Positions 34,588 through 46,054 of a stretch of DNA of 64,000 bases are shown here, one piece after another. Origin of the DNA: Nematopogon swammerdamellus (taxonomy: Eukaryota > Arthropoda > Insecta > Lepidoptera > Adelidae); NCBI GenBank assembly GCA_946902875.1, contig OX336355.1, forward strand, positions 19,005,347 to 19,069,346. The letters run 5' to 3'. The position numbers and the translations under genes are program-made. The stretch's first letter is position 1. Every line of letters begins with the position of its first letter. The notes below the pieces were generated by a model. That model did not search any database, had not been told where the DNA came from, and worked only from the letters and a program-made list of their open reading frames with translations.

Positions 34588-34915
34588 TGGGGCCGGTACT
34601 TTAAAATAATAGCCCCACTGCATCTCTCCCCGTGCATGTCGTAAAAGGCGACTAAGGGATAAGGACAAGATGCCGTGCTAAAGGGCGACAGGCTTGCCAC
34701 CTCTCACCTTGGCACGGGACTTCCACCGAGTCATGCAGCAGGTAAGGGTCTTCGGGCCTTACTTGCTGCTTGATCGATTGAATCTTGTTCGAATATTTTG
34801 CGAAACGTGGTGGTCGGTGTTGTGCCGTAATTAACCAGAGTTCATGCAGCACAACACCGATTACTCTGCTTACCCCGATTGTCGGAATTCAGCGTGTGTG
34901 ATATGTATGTATGTA
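34588..34915 (+). repeat. 5'-truncated non-LTR retrotransposon tail
   Basis: It begins CGTGTGGGGCCGGTACTTTA, includes GTCGTAAAAGGCGACTAAGG and a CACCACGTTTCGC region, and ends in a (GTAT)n microsatellite (ATATGTATGTATGTACG) near 34912. This is the standard form of a LINE 3' end. A shorter copy is at 21808-21905. Confidence 0.65.
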
Positions 34916-35175
34916 CGTTTTAAAGTTTACATTGGACGCAGTAGATCTTACAAAAGACCATATATTTTTATAGCATCACACTAAACGTGCTCTCTAGAGA
35001 ACCAGATAGTTTTGGTGTGATTAGTGGAAAAAAGTTGTGCCTTCCGCTACTCCCCGCACTGACTGTTTTACTAGAAATTAGATGGGATGCTGCAACTTCT
35101 CTCTACTAACTTCCTCCGTTAGCCTACTACGAATGTTGACGTCGACGTGTCGTCGTAGTCGGCGCCGCTCCTCCG

Positions 35176-35180
35176 CGCCG
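35176..35180. repeat. Target-site duplication CGCCG, left copy
   Basis: CGCCG precedes the element here and is repeated at 39805-39809 just after it. A 5-bp GC-rich CGNCG duplication is the known signature of Transib transposition. Confidence 0.9.
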
Positions 35181-35683
35181 CACACTGGGGCGATTTCCCA
35201 GATTGGTGGACATCGACCATTGTAAAATCTTTTTCTAGAATTTCGAAATGCTTTTTGTAGAATCGTATTGGACGGTCAAATATAACATACTTTTGCTCTT
35301 TCGTATCTTTCTCTAAAACTAATAGTTTCGGAGAAAATTAAGGAAATGTGAATTATTTGTATGGCGAGAAACATATTCCAGCAGATTTCTCAAAATGTTT
35401 AAAAATGGTTGAACTAGCACCTACATAGTCGTGATGTATGACTATAGTTAAGCACTATTTTAAAAAAACCGCGTGCCGCTTCGTGCCGTTTTTTGTTTTA
35501 TTTGTGTTTAAACATGTTACTCAAACTGTGATTTCTTGCATATTGCGGGTTATGTTGCACTATACATAAAGTAAAGTATACGATTTTAAATAAGTTTTAG
35601 AGGATTGTGAGACATGATATGGAGGTATCGGTGAGGAGATAAATAGTGAAAACGCACGAATAAAGCCCGATCGCGGAGCACAA

Positions 35684-35841
35684 AGAATTTCGTACAATGA
35701 TCCGTCACTTCTGGTCTCTGTCGTTCGCGCATAAATATATTGCCGTCGCGCTCGCACAGATGCGGTGTGTGAGCGCAACGGTAATATATTTATGCGCGAG
35801 AGACAGAGAAGTAGTGACGGGTCATTGTACGAAATTCTTCG
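35684..35841. repeat. Long palindrome within the Transib element
   Basis: AAGAATTTCGTACAATGATC at the left pairs with GGTCATTGTACGAAATTCTT at the right. Pairing continues for about 75 bases (including GCGCATAAATATATT) around a loop of about ten bases. It may be a nested MITE, or a structural part of the Transib 5' region; no target duplication is evident. Confidence 0.75.
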
Positions 35842-36181
35842 TACTCAACCGGTCTTTACATGACTCGCCGCTCGCGCGTGACTCTTTCAACCACGCTAAT
35901 GAGGAGCGGCAACGTTGTTGCTAATCCTGTTAATCCTTTTAAACGCTGTAATACGTGAAAGAGAGAGACCATATACCTAGTCCTTCAAAAAATTTGACTG
36001 AGCTGGAATTCAGTATATCGCTGATTCGCTCACGAAGCACACGCTCTCACTTGCGCATTCACTGTGTTAGTTTGTTAATTTTAACTACTTTGTGTAAGCC
36101 TTCGAGTTCGCGTTAAATTCGCCGAAAGCTTTCGTGGTCATCATTGTATATATTGCATATTGAAGTTTAGTACAATTAATC

Positions 36182-37042
36182 ATGGCTTTAGTGTCAAACC
36201 TTGACGTATTTTTAGTGATTAGAGATACAAATTCATTTGGAGATCCTTCAGTTATTTGTGATAAAGTGCGTGCTGACTTCAACTTGAACTTGACACAACA
36301 ACAACAACAACAAACATTGTTAGAGTTCTGTAGAGTGTACCTAAATAATCTGCAAAGAAGATGGCGTGCGTCAAACCGCTCACTTAAAACTTTCCTAAAG
36401 AAAAATGAAATGTGGTTAGAAGGTCATGTAAACTGGCCAGAGTTCGTTATGTTGCAGCGTGCTTCGACTTCGTATCTACCTTCAACGAGTCATAAAGAAA
36501 ACATGCCAAGTCCTATTACGCCGACGAAATCATCTGCCGACCAAAATCAAGCTCTGTTCATCACACCACCTAAACGATCGATTACTACATCTACTCGAGT
36601 AAGTCCCTTGAAACCTTTCTCAGAACTCTCTAATAAACAGAAAAAGAGGAGAATTGACTCTACATACAGTGACTCAGGGTACCAAGAACTTATGCATGCT
36701 GCTTCAGTAAAGTGTAAGGAGGCCGGAAAAGAAAGCATGGCAAATATTTTAGACTTCCTACTTAAAAATCCCGGCGAAGCGGACACACTGGTAAAATGCA
36801 TAAAAGATGAATCACAACGCACCAACAAAACTAAATACACTCCAGAAAAAGCGCTGGGATTGTTCATATCTCTAGGGATGTCTCGATGGGATTACATTAC
36901 GCTGAGACATGACGCAATGCAAGAAAACTGTAATATTTATCCCTCTTATTATAAACTGCAACAGGCTAAAAATCAGTGCTACCCGCTTAAAGAAGATATA
37001 CAGGTCTCGGATACAGGCATTAAAAAAATTAAATTAAATTAA
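36182..37042 (+). pseudogene. Transib transposase, N-terminal part (286 codons)
   Basis: ATG at 36182; begins MALVSNLDVFLVIRD, with a polyglutamine stretch near residue 40, a basic nuclear-localisation-like KQKKRR near residue 159, then YTPEKALGLFISLGMSRWDY and IYPSYYKLQQAK. The last motif precedes the catalytic core in Transib transposases. The frame ends at a TAA caused by a small AT-rich insertion or slippage near 37030-37055; the family sequence resumes in another frame as LDTKVKSLGKLVDTSDTG. With its ends and core it would have cut and pasted the element by DDE chemistry related to RAG1. Confidence 0.85.
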
Positions 37043-37058
37043 TTAAAAGGCTCTTCTT

Positions 37059-37997
37059 GACACTAAAGTTAAGAGTTTGGGAAAGTTAGTAGACACGTCT
37101 GACACTGGGCCTACCCTAACTCTATTTAGCAAATGGGGTCTTGACGGTGCATCAAGCCAAAAAAGATACAAACAAAAGGCTCATTGCACGGAACCTGGCA
37201 CCAAATTCAATGACACATAAATTTTTATGTGCTCGTTGGTTCCTATAAAACTGATGAACGGAGATCGTACTATATGGGAAAATCCGAAACCCTGTTCAGC
37301 ACACTTTTGCAGGCCCATGTTTTTCAAATTTCAGAAAGAAACGAAGCTTCTAGTTCAGAGAGATAAAGAATCGATTGACGCTGAAATCAAAGCCCTCGTT
37401 CCATCACCACTAAATGAGAATATAAATGTACAACATACACTTTTGATGACAATGATCGATGGCAAAGTCGTATCAGACTTGACAGATACGGCCAATCAAA
37501 CATGCGAGATATGCGGAGCAACACCATCACAAATGAATAATCTACAAACAATATACGCCAGGGAACTCCGGGAAGAGGTGTATCAGTACGGGCTATCGAC
37601 GTTACATGCTAAAATAAAAAGTATGGAAGCGATTCTTCACATCGCTTACAGATTGGATTTTAAGAAATGGGCAGCACATGGAAATGATAAGAATCTATTG
37701 AATACCAGGAAAAAGCAAATACAGGACAGTTTTATGGATGAAATGGGCCTGCCCGTGGATATCGTGACTCAGGGTTCGGGTAATTCGAATGATGGTAATA
37801 CCGCTCGCCGATTCTTCAGTGATGCAGAGACCACTTCTGTAATTACCGGTGTGAATGTAGAACTCATTCGAAGCCTCTCGATCATTCTAAGAGCTATTTC
37901 TTCGGGACATAACATAGACATTGAAAAATTTAAAACGTATGCAAAAACACAGCTGAACTATTCGTGCAACTTTATCCGTGGTACTATATGCCTGTAA
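37059..37997 (+). pseudogene. Transib transposase, catalytic core part
   Basis: One frame runs from about 37059 with a single in-frame TAA at 37218-37220. It holds the first catalytic Asp in KWGLDGASS (37143-37145) and the second in LLMTMIDGK (37458-37460). A zinc-binding pair follows in TCEICGATP, then TLHAKIKSMEAILHIAYRLD, which aligns with the RAG1 segment after its own CxxC. The ATG at 37227 is only the first Met after the stop and is not a true start. Near 37970 the frame shifts and the family sequence continues at 37964-38368. Confidence 0.87.
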
Positions 37998-38368
37998 GCG
38001 TGCATAAGCTTCTTGTACACGGTAGCGACATAGTTCAAGCTCTCAATGTGATTCCTATTGGGCAGCTTTCCGAAGAGGCTTCTGAAGCTCGCAATAAAGA
38101 TTTTCGACGATTTAGAGAGCATCACTCCCGAAAAATGAACAGAGGTGTCACGAATCGTGATATATTGAACAACTTGCTCATTTCATCCGACCCATACATA
38201 TCTACAATAAGACCGAAGATGACATCCAAGGAACTTGAAATAATGCCAGATGAGGTAAAATCGCTGCTATTGATTCCTGAAAACGAAATACACCACGTCG
38301 AATACGTTCATGTACAACCAAACGTCAACATTGAAGAAAACCTTCCCGAAGATTCGGATCCATTGTAA
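37964..38368 (+). pseudogene. Transib transposase, C-terminal part with catalytic Glu
   Basis: This frame resumes as YPWYYMPVSVHKLLVHGSD, giving the zinc-binding HxxxxH pair. It continues LSEEASEARNKDFRRFREHH, where the Glu at 38084-38086 (SEARNK) aligns with the third catalytic acidic residue of RAG1 (Glu962 in the mouse protein). It then reads DILNNLLISSDPYIS and ends at TAA 38366. The GTG at 37964 is not a real start; the piece is joined to the previous one by a frameshift. Confidence 0.87.
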
Positions 38369-38959
38369 TAGCTTAATATGAATGTAATGTTTATAATTGT
38401 ATTTATGTTAAACTTCTTACTCAAAAAAATTATAAAGTAGCATTTTTTTCTTTTTTATACATTGCATTGCTGAACGGGACGAAGGGAGGACGGGAGAAGA
38501 AAAAAAATTATAACGGACCAGACTGAATATGCATATGTCTCAATAAAATATTGGTATCTGTCATGAACTGTTACATTTGTCGCAGATTTATATTTTTTCA
38601 TTATATTACTTTTTGGTCTTTGAGATTTGTACTACCTCGTATTATCACTGGTATAACTGAAAATGCTACAAACATGTTGACTTGACATTCTGACTGCATA
38701 CGAATTTTTAATTTTGACAGGGTACAACCTGTACCTTAATTTATACTGCTGACGCATTCTAAATACTAATTTGACAAATTGATACAGTATCCAATTTATT
38801 TATTTATTTAGATTTTTTTGACATTGTACTACCATGTGGTATGAATATATTTTATAATTGCCATGACTTGATACGATATGTATCAACAATTTCTGACAAA
38901 GGCTCTATACACCTGATTTTATCTATACTTTTACTTTAACTTTTGATTTTATGTGGTCA

Positions 38960-39215
38960 GAATTATCAAACTTAAATTATAGTTATTCTAGCTCTCAAAC
39001 CGTATCTTAACACTGTAAGCAGTGTCTATTGTGTAGTTAGTCACAATGTATTGTAATCGAAGACGTTAAAAAAATAACTCTGCGAAGTTTCTTGCCGGCT
39101 CTTCTTTGTGGGTGTAATCGAACCGGATTGTAAAAACTAAAAAGGACAAATTCCAGCGTAGTGTACTACCATACCAATGATGAATAAAGAATAAAGAATA
39201 AAGAATTTTTGTGTG
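38960..39215 (+). repeat. LINE 3' fragment inserted in the Transib element
   Basis: GAAGTTTCTTGCCGGCTCTT, TGTAATCGAACCGG and a tail of AATAAAGAATAAAGAATAAA form a typical lepidopteran LINE 3' end. A related, more diverged copy is at 40030-40195 outside the element. Its presence dates the Transib insertion as the older event. Confidence 0.7.
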
Positions 39216-39804
39216 TTCTTTATGGCGAAATAATTATCTGAATCTGAATCTTAGTTATTTATTACCTATGTATATTTACATAGTTTAAATTAATATTAGA
39301 CAGAAAATAAGTATTATTTATTGAGTTACTTTGAATAAAATTATAAAGTAGCATTTATTGTGTTTTATGTGATATATTTTCATACTATATTAACAATATG
39401 TCGACTGTAATAGAATTTATAAGAATGTAGAAGATAGTTTACCCTGTGGTCAATAGAAATTGCACAATTTACAATAATCGATACATGCATTTTGAGCCAT
39501 GTTCAAGCACGTATATACACTAATTGTGAATATTTAGAGTTGCGGTGTTTATGCAAAACTGTTCTCATATAGTTGTTCATTTATAATTTAAAATCGATTA
39601 AATTTATTCAATATATAAATTTCGAGAAAAACATAAAATAAATTTTTGCTCCATAGTAAAAAAATAAAGATCGTTTTTTTTCTCGAAAAATAAGCATCAA
39701 ATAAAAAAATACCCAGGTATAAAAGATGTTTGTTTTCATGAGTAGAACACGATTCCGTTATCAAATTTCCAAATGTCCCTACTTTGTGAAATCGCCCCAC
39801 TGTG

Positions 39805-39809
39805 CGCCG
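39805..39809. repeat. Target-site duplication CGCCG, right copy
   Basis: Matches the left copy at 35176-35180. The surrounding target is GC-rich (CGCCGCCGCGCCGCCGCCG), the site preference known for Transib. Confidence 0.9.
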
Positions 39810-40029
39810 CCGCGCCGCCGCCGTCGTAGCGAATTACTTTTTTGCGATGCGAATTGTTTAACAACAATTTAGAGAAAATAAATTGTTATTGAACTGATAT
39901 CTTATCGAAATTAACGATTTCACTATTAAACCAGATGCAGATAATTGAAATAGGCAGAGCGGTAAGTATTCCTGTTTAAGCTGTAAATAATGATTCTCTT
40001 GTGAGCGGTAGTATGGGTAATTTTATTTG

Positions 40030-40195
40030 TAAGTTACTATAATTTCCAGTGAAAAAAAATTCCAGTGAAGTTTCTTGTCAGTTCTTCTTCGCTGTGATAA
40101 TCGAATTGGCGGAATGTTACAATGTACATTATGTATGACAAATCTGAGCGCAGCGTACTATCAAGAGATGATAAATAAACAATAAATAATAACAC
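40030..40195 (+). repeat. LINE 3' fragment, diverged
   Basis: GAAGTTTCTTGTCAGTTCTT, GATAATCGAATTGGCGG and a tail ATAAATAAACAATAAATAA correspond to the fragment at 38960-39215. Confidence 0.65.
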
Positions 40196-41689
40196 TTATA
40201 TAAGGTACTAATAAAACATTGTGACTTGCGATGTTGGTTTGAACGGAGATGTTGACAGGACACACGACTTTGCTACCACATTTTAAGAGCAGTCAACTCT
40301 TTAAAATAATTCTTTGAATAGTACATACACAAAATGTTGGATTTGCTAACTAAAAAAAATATGTTGACTATTAATATCTAAGTATTAAACCAAAGCTCTC
40401 GATACTACTAATAGATACTAAAAATACTAAAGATACAAAAACCTAAGCGCGCCGCGAGTGTAGGACTACAATAAATCGTCGTGTCGTTAATACCAATAAA
40501 ATAATACAATAATCGAATACTCGTAAAAACTTCACCAGTTACTTAATATTAAATAAATTTCGTTCAAAATTCTACCACTTAATTCACGGTATTTTTTCTA
40601 TGTGGCTCGATGTTTCAGGCCAAACGGATGGTCCTTTCTCACGAGAATATACTTAAACCCCATACCAAATAAATAGTTTAGTACCTATCTAAGTAGTACT
40701 TGGAAATGTAGTCAATCCCTGTGATCATATTATTATTTCCCGAAGAAGAACCATATTGTTAATAAACATATCATACCTACCTACTAGAATCTACAATGAC
40801 AACAAATGACGCGTACTTAGACCATAAATATATATTTACAGGTATAATATTATAATGTTCTAACACAAAACTGCGGTGAACATTGCATCCTCCCTCGCAT
40901 CCTCAAGTAACTCGTAGGACGAATATCAACAGCAAACGTTATCTAAATGTGTACACCACATAATAGGGTACATCCGATTTTTTTTCTAAAACCCTCACAC
41001 ACAATCCAGGTACCTACTTCGGCCTCTCTCGGAGAAATAACCAACAATTTACACAATTGTTTGATTTATGAACTTTTCGCGTCGAGTTGGCTCGCTTCGG
41101 GTCGGCGGTGGCGGCTTGGACCCTGCGACAAATAGTACCCGGGGTCGAATATGTTCGAAGTGAATCGTCAAGGCGGGGAACTGGCTCCGCGGTGACTCGC
41201 CGAAGGCGGCTTGTCTGGCGACGTATCGGCGGTGCGGAATAGTCCTAGACCGCTGATTTTCACACCAAGTGAATGAATTTTGTATGATTTGAATATTTGA
41301 CACCTCTAAGTTATAATCTGTAGACATTGAAATATTGTAAGATTCCCACATGAGACAAATGTTTATCATGTAAACTGTTACCTAGCACCTCGGCCTCCGA
41401 GCCTAGGATCAATTGTAAAGTTAAGGTATATTAGTTAAGTTAAGGTTTATTTAGTGCATTTAGGGATTTCAGACTGTTGTCATCCTCGGTTGGTTGGATT
41501 TCTCACGAGTCAAAGACGCTATAAGTTCTTCGAGACCGGTGGATCCCCGGTACACATTAGGTGGTGGTCATATGCACTTCCACGCATATACATAGCTGGT
41601 GAAAACAAAAGCTGCGGCTAGAACATAATGGCGAGGCCCTGGGCACAAGCTGTGGTTGGATAGGGAGCGAATGAGCGGACCACTGGGCT
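40196..41689. other. No recognised gene
   Basis: AT-rich intron. A moderately GC-rich patch at 41075-41250 gives a 106-residue minus frame and a plus shadow, neither with a domain or credible splice sites. Confidence 0.45.
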
Positions 41690-41875
41690 TCAGCCCCGGC
41701 TCTCGACTTCGGTCGGGGGTTCCTTCGGGTGGACGGGTGGTGGCTCGGATCGGCTGGGGAAAGGTCACAGTCTGTGTATTCCCATGGGATTATTTCGGAA
41801 AAAACGGTACAGCTATGGGGCCTCGATCTGGCATACATGATCTCTGTACTCGCAAGAGTGCAGGTAGTAGACTCA
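41690..41875 (+). repeat. Interspersed repeat fragment shared with 8524-8700
   Basis: GCCCCGGCTCTCGACTTCGG through ATGGGGCCTCGATC matches the reverse complement of 8524-8700. Frames of 76 and 79 residues here are repeat sequence, not genes. Confidence 0.65.
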
Positions 41876-42967
41876 AAATCATTGACAATTATTAGACAAC
41901 ATCATTTTTTCACACACATTCAGTTTTTCAACGTATCGAAAAGTTTGGCTCAACCCTAGCCGAACTCCTTATAGGTGTGAGTTATGTGGTGGTAGGTGTG
42001 GCAGAAGCGGGCCCCGCCCGATACACGCACGTCAAATGTTACGTCTTCCTAATCACAGCTTAGACTTTATGCTTCGTTAGTAGAGACAAAACTATATGAA
42101 TAGATGATCAACACGGGCAATCGAAAGAAAAGATACGCGTTAGAGAATCGACGATTCATATTACCTACCTACCATCGTAGTTTCCAATTGCGTAGGCGCA
42201 GCAAGCAAGGTATCGTGTATTGAGTCGCAAATGTATTTTATGCACTTTCATACATAATTAATTACACATGCATTATCAACCGCGAAGAGAAATCTTGTAA
42301 ACTCCCATAATCGCTGTTGTTGGATGTTAGATGCAGTATGCAGTATACCTACACATACATACGCAATCCACATCGACATAATTCACTTTTAACCGCAAAC
42401 TATAGTGCAGAGTCTCAAATTGTTTTCTAACATCTCCTCTCAGAAGAAATGAACGTGAATTGCAAATGTTATAAAGTACAATTAATAGACACCGTCAAAG
42501 TATATGAACGGGAAAATATTAAGAAAGCAAAAACCAATAATACATTCTAGAGACAACTATGAATGAGAGAAATAAATGTTAGGTATCCTAAGCGATTTAA
42601 ATACAGTGCACGAGAATAATATGAAGGCAATAGCGACACGTAATGGCCGCTGCTGTAATAGGCTAATAGGCGATACAATTACCCTAAAATTACAGACCCC
42701 GCGCTGTTATTAGTAACGTAACGCAGTTTCTAGTCTGGCGCTTCGTTCCACTCGATGCATTCGTAACAATATGTTACAGGTAAGTTAAAATTCAACTGGG
42801 TTACAGCGAAAGTCTTTGTACAATCCAATCGATACAGTAACCATCAAAATTCTATAGAGAATAAGATTTTGGGAAAATAAGTAACTATGAAACAGCTACA
42901 AAAAGGATTTTCCTTATGCATTATTATTACTAACCTACATCTCATCCTTTTGAAAATATCTTTATAG

Positions 42968-43380
42968 ATCTAAGATTAGACACATAAAGAGAAGGGAAAT
43001 AACAAAAGCCACTAATGCCTTGAACTACGCACAAAAGTTAAAGTGGAAATGGGCCGGACACATAGAGCGGCTTAGAGACAAAAGATGGACCTACAATACC
43101 ACCGTATGGCGAGGACCTCACGGAAAAAGAAAGAGAGGAAGACCCTCTACCCCATGGGAGGATGAAATAAAAAAAGTCGCTGGCCCAAAGTGGTGGCAAA
43201 TAGCACAGGATAGAGAGAAGTGGGCATCATTGGAGGAGGCCTTTACCCAACCTGGGGACCTTGCTTAATAAATCAAACCTACTTTTGTAATTATAACATT
43301 AATAGTAAATAAGATTGAAATGTAGCATGGTCAAATAAAGGCTTTTTTATTTTTATTTTTATTTTATTATTTATTTATTT
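42968..43380 (+). pseudogene. RTE-type LINE, C-terminal tail and 3' end
   Basis: The frame 43020-43268 reads MNYAQKLKWKWAGHIERLRD, then GPHGKRKRGRPSTPWEDEIK and QDREKWASLEEAFTQPGDLA. It is the conserved basic tail after the reverse transcriptase of RTE LINEs: the KWAGH, RGRP, WEDEI and DREKW motifs are clear. AATAAAG follows at about 43334 and a TTTTA-rich microsatellite ends the copy. It is 5'-truncated and not a functional gene. Confidence 0.88.
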
Positions 43381-43691
43381 ACATCTCATCCAATAATATA
43401 CCAGAGCTCAAGCAAAACGTACTTAAAACTAGAACAAGAACTATGCGAGAAGCTGTTAAGCTTGTTGGAATGGATGGAATTTCAAAGTTATAAGATATGA
43501 AGTTTCAACGATACTTTATAGGAGACGTTAATATGACAAATCTAAGGTTGACGTTTAAAAATACACACGGAGCATATGTTAATTAAGTATTAGTTTCTTA
43601 AACTTGTACATAAGTGAGTTGATGGCTTGCATGATTAATCAGTTTAACAAGGAACGGGTCTTTGTCTTGACATCATCCGAAGAATTAGCAT

Positions 43692-43964
43692 CTAATTACT
43701 ATTGTTCCAAAACGTGACAATATATGAATTTGCAATTTCATCAACCAGAAGCAAAAAGGTCGAATCGATCGTAAAATATTCTTTGATCCATGATCGTAAA
43801 ACGATTGGGCGCGTGTGTTGTGCCTTGCGAAACGCCATCTGCTCAACTTCAAGGCACAATTCTTGTGGGATCAAACAAATTGAGAGAAGCAAAATAAATT
43901 TAGCTTCAAACAAACTTTGGTTGAAAGTAAGTAATACTTTCAACATCAATGCCAGCAAATCCAT
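43692..43964 (-). other. Unassigned 90-codon minus frame
   Basis: The frame is hydrophobic in its first third (LLLSICLIPQELCL) and ends FTIDSTFLLLVDEIANSYIV. That pattern faintly recalls the last segment of insect gustatory receptors (a TYhhhhhQF-type end), but the signature residues are absent. I see no matching upstream exon. It may be a decayed fragment or chance. Confidence 0.12.
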
Positions 43965-44734
43965 ATCGTTTGTCCAATGCTTTCAAAATCTACAGCTAAA
44001 ACTAGTGTGTTATAGTACTTTATAAAATACCATTAAAACAGTAAATACAATGGGTATCCTGCAATTAGTGTCAGTCAAGTGTGACGTCCTCTCTGCTACC
44101 GTAACTAGTATTGTATATTCACTAGGCGAGACGGAACGGACGTGCCAGTACAAGTAGACGATCGCCCCTGCATATCTAATGTCACCAGCGTTTTTGTTGT
44201 CTTCCGAACTCGGCCATTAGTGCAATCATAATCCGACTGCCGGAAGGGAAAGTGTGAACGCAGGCGAGAAGTCATTCCGCGGATCATTTTCCTACACTTT
44301 CCCTAGTTTGTAACCGCTTAACGTTTTCACGCCTCGTACGTGGGCCTCACCACCTTCGTCGTCAGTGTTATCTTTATCAATGAACATACGAGTTTTGAAA
44401 TTCCTCTGTTGATTACTGATGTTTATTTTTAATTCTTTCACTTTACTGCATTCGTGTAGTTACTTCACTTTCATGTATTTAGTGTTTCTTTTGTGTAGTG
44501 CGTTATTTAATTTTGTTTTAACCAATAGCAACAACAACAGTGATTATTTCAGCGACAATCATCTTTAATTATGTTCAATAATGTATGACCACTGTGATCC
44601 GAGCATCAAGATTGAATGTGCAGCACACGTTAATCGCGTTATAAAACGGAGCGTCCACGAGCGACACATCCACACTGCGCGAGCTTCACAGCTGATCTGA
44701 TCTGTCGCGCTCAACTTTTGCTTGGCTGTGTGTA

Positions 44735-44744
44735 GCGCATGCGC
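44735..44744. promoter_or_regulatory. NRF-1-type palindrome in a GC island
   Basis: GCGCATGCGC is a perfect palindromic NRF-1/Ewg-like binding site. It lies 15 bases before an ATG with a strong start context, within a GC-rich, CpG-rich patch (44690-44960) that contrasts with the AT-rich intron. This is the best promoter-like patch inside the large intron. Confidence 0.4.
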
Positions 44745-44758
44745 GGGGAGCGGCGGCC

Positions 44759-44896
44759 ATGGCGAGTTCAAGCGAGAGAGGCGGGGCGGGGAGCGGCGAG
44801 CGAGCGAGGCCCATCAGGTTACGCGACCCTTCTTGTCCTCATGCAGCAGCGCTTGCAGTCGAACAAGATTTTTCTACAAAAATAGAAAAGCGCTAG
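44759..44896 (+). CDS. Candidate small ORF, 45 residues, below a promoter-like patch
   Basis: ATG at 44759 in the context GCCATGG. The product begins MASSSERGGAGSGERARPIR and ends at TAG 44894. It is Ser/Gly/Arg-rich at the start, with no membrane segment or known domain. A CAG|GTTACG just after codon 19 could be a weak donor. It is opposite in strand to the host gene. GC content alone could generate such a frame, so support is weak. Confidence 0.25.
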   Translation: MASSSERGGAGSGERARPIRLRDPSCPHAAALAVEQDFSTKIEKR

Positions 44897-45507
44897 ATTC
44901 AACGCGTCGCGTCTGTTTATGCTAGATGCACTTTGGCGCGGCCGATGTCCGGGCGGGCGGCGATGATTTCACAAGTAAACAAATTAAGATAAATGTAGCG
45001 TGCTCGATGATGCATTGATGATACACGCCGTAGTCGGGAGTTAATTACGGATTAATCTAATTATCTCGTGACACGCTTAGAGCGGCCCGTTTAGTTTTGT
45101 TGTTTATTGCGAAGCAGCGCAGACGCGAGTGACAAGAAGATTACTAGGCACAAGAGCAAGAGAGCCTGCGCTCGAATAAACCGATTGAGTTCCGTTAATA
45201 ACAATAGCGGGATTATAGAAACGATTTAGAACACAGATAATAACATCAAATTAAGCAAAACGAAGAAAGCGGTACGAAACCGTTGGCACTTTCATGGGCT
45301 GACGGATATATCTATAAATGAACTGGCAAAGTAAAAATATAAGAAAATACATATATTACTTCGAAAAAGTAGCCAATTAACAGTGAATCTAAAATAGGTG
45401 CCAGTCTAGGTGGGAGTGATTATTGACTAACATTACGTGTAAAACATGTCCTCTCGTCTTGTCTTGTCACTTTGAAAAATATTATTGTAATACCTATATG
45501 TTAGACT

Positions 45508-46054
45508 TTGGGTTGGGACCACCATGGCCATCTGAAACCAAGATTTTCACGGAGAAGCTGGGAAAGCTTCTCACGGAGAGGACTGGCGACCGTCGTTTCA
45601 AAGCCTTCCTTAAACGGCGGATTGGTATTGAAATTCAAGAGGGGTAACGCGGCGAGCGTACTGGGTACACTTGGCGTCTACAGAGACGGGGCTTCGGCGG
45701 ACTTTTCAGAAATTTATTTTTTGTAGGTTTTCTTAATATTAATTTTAGATTAGTTTTAGTGTATTAGTTATTTAGTTTTTATTGAAACCATAAATAATTT
45801 TTATCGTTAGAAATTAATAAAAAACTGTTCACTTTTTACTTTACCTGATAAAGAATATGAACAAAATGACTTCGCCGTTATCGCTTGTAATGAAGCTCGG
45901 TAAAACCGGTAAACTCTGCAACGCTCTCCCTGCCCATATATTTCCCCCCAAGTACAGTCTCGGGTCCTTCAATACGGGCGTGAATAGGCACCTGTCAGGC
46001 CGGCATGGCATTCGCAACCCCGGCATAAGACCGAATGTCCATCGTCGTCGTTAG
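45508..46054 (+). pseudogene. Transposable-element ORF remnants
   Basis: Two plus-strand pieces look like C-terminal retroelement protein. The first (about 45510-45660) has PWPSETKIFTEKLGKLLTER and, in a shifted frame, KRGNAASVLGTLG. The second (45857-46054) has FPPKYSLGSFNTGVNRHLSG. Both motifs recur in lepidopteran retrotransposons, but I cannot name the family. Frameshifts and a stop separate them. Confidence 0.4.

Larger units (their letters stand above)
35181..39804 (+). mobile_element. Transib (RAG1-like) DNA transposon, complete ends, 4624 bp
   Basis: The left end is CACACTGGGGCGATTTC, the right end inverted is CACAGTGGGGCGATTTC. Similarity continues for about 33 bases to GGACAT in both. 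CGCCG flanks both sides. Starting with CACA(C/G)TG, the termini match the heptamer of V(D)J recombination signals; the right terminus is the canonical CACAGTG. The interior carries a transposase (36182-38368, three broken pieces). It also carries a palindrome at 35684-35841 and a LINE fragment at 38960-39215. The element lies inside the 34-kb intron of the KASH gene, opposite to its direction of transcription. Boundaries are seen directly; superfamily follows from ends, duplication and protein motifs together. Confidence 0.93.

Noticed and set aside
43692..43964. Possible gustatory receptor C-terminus
   Set aside because: The resemblance is limited to a hydrophobic end and lacks the conserved Tyr and Gln-Phe residues; no further exon is visible.
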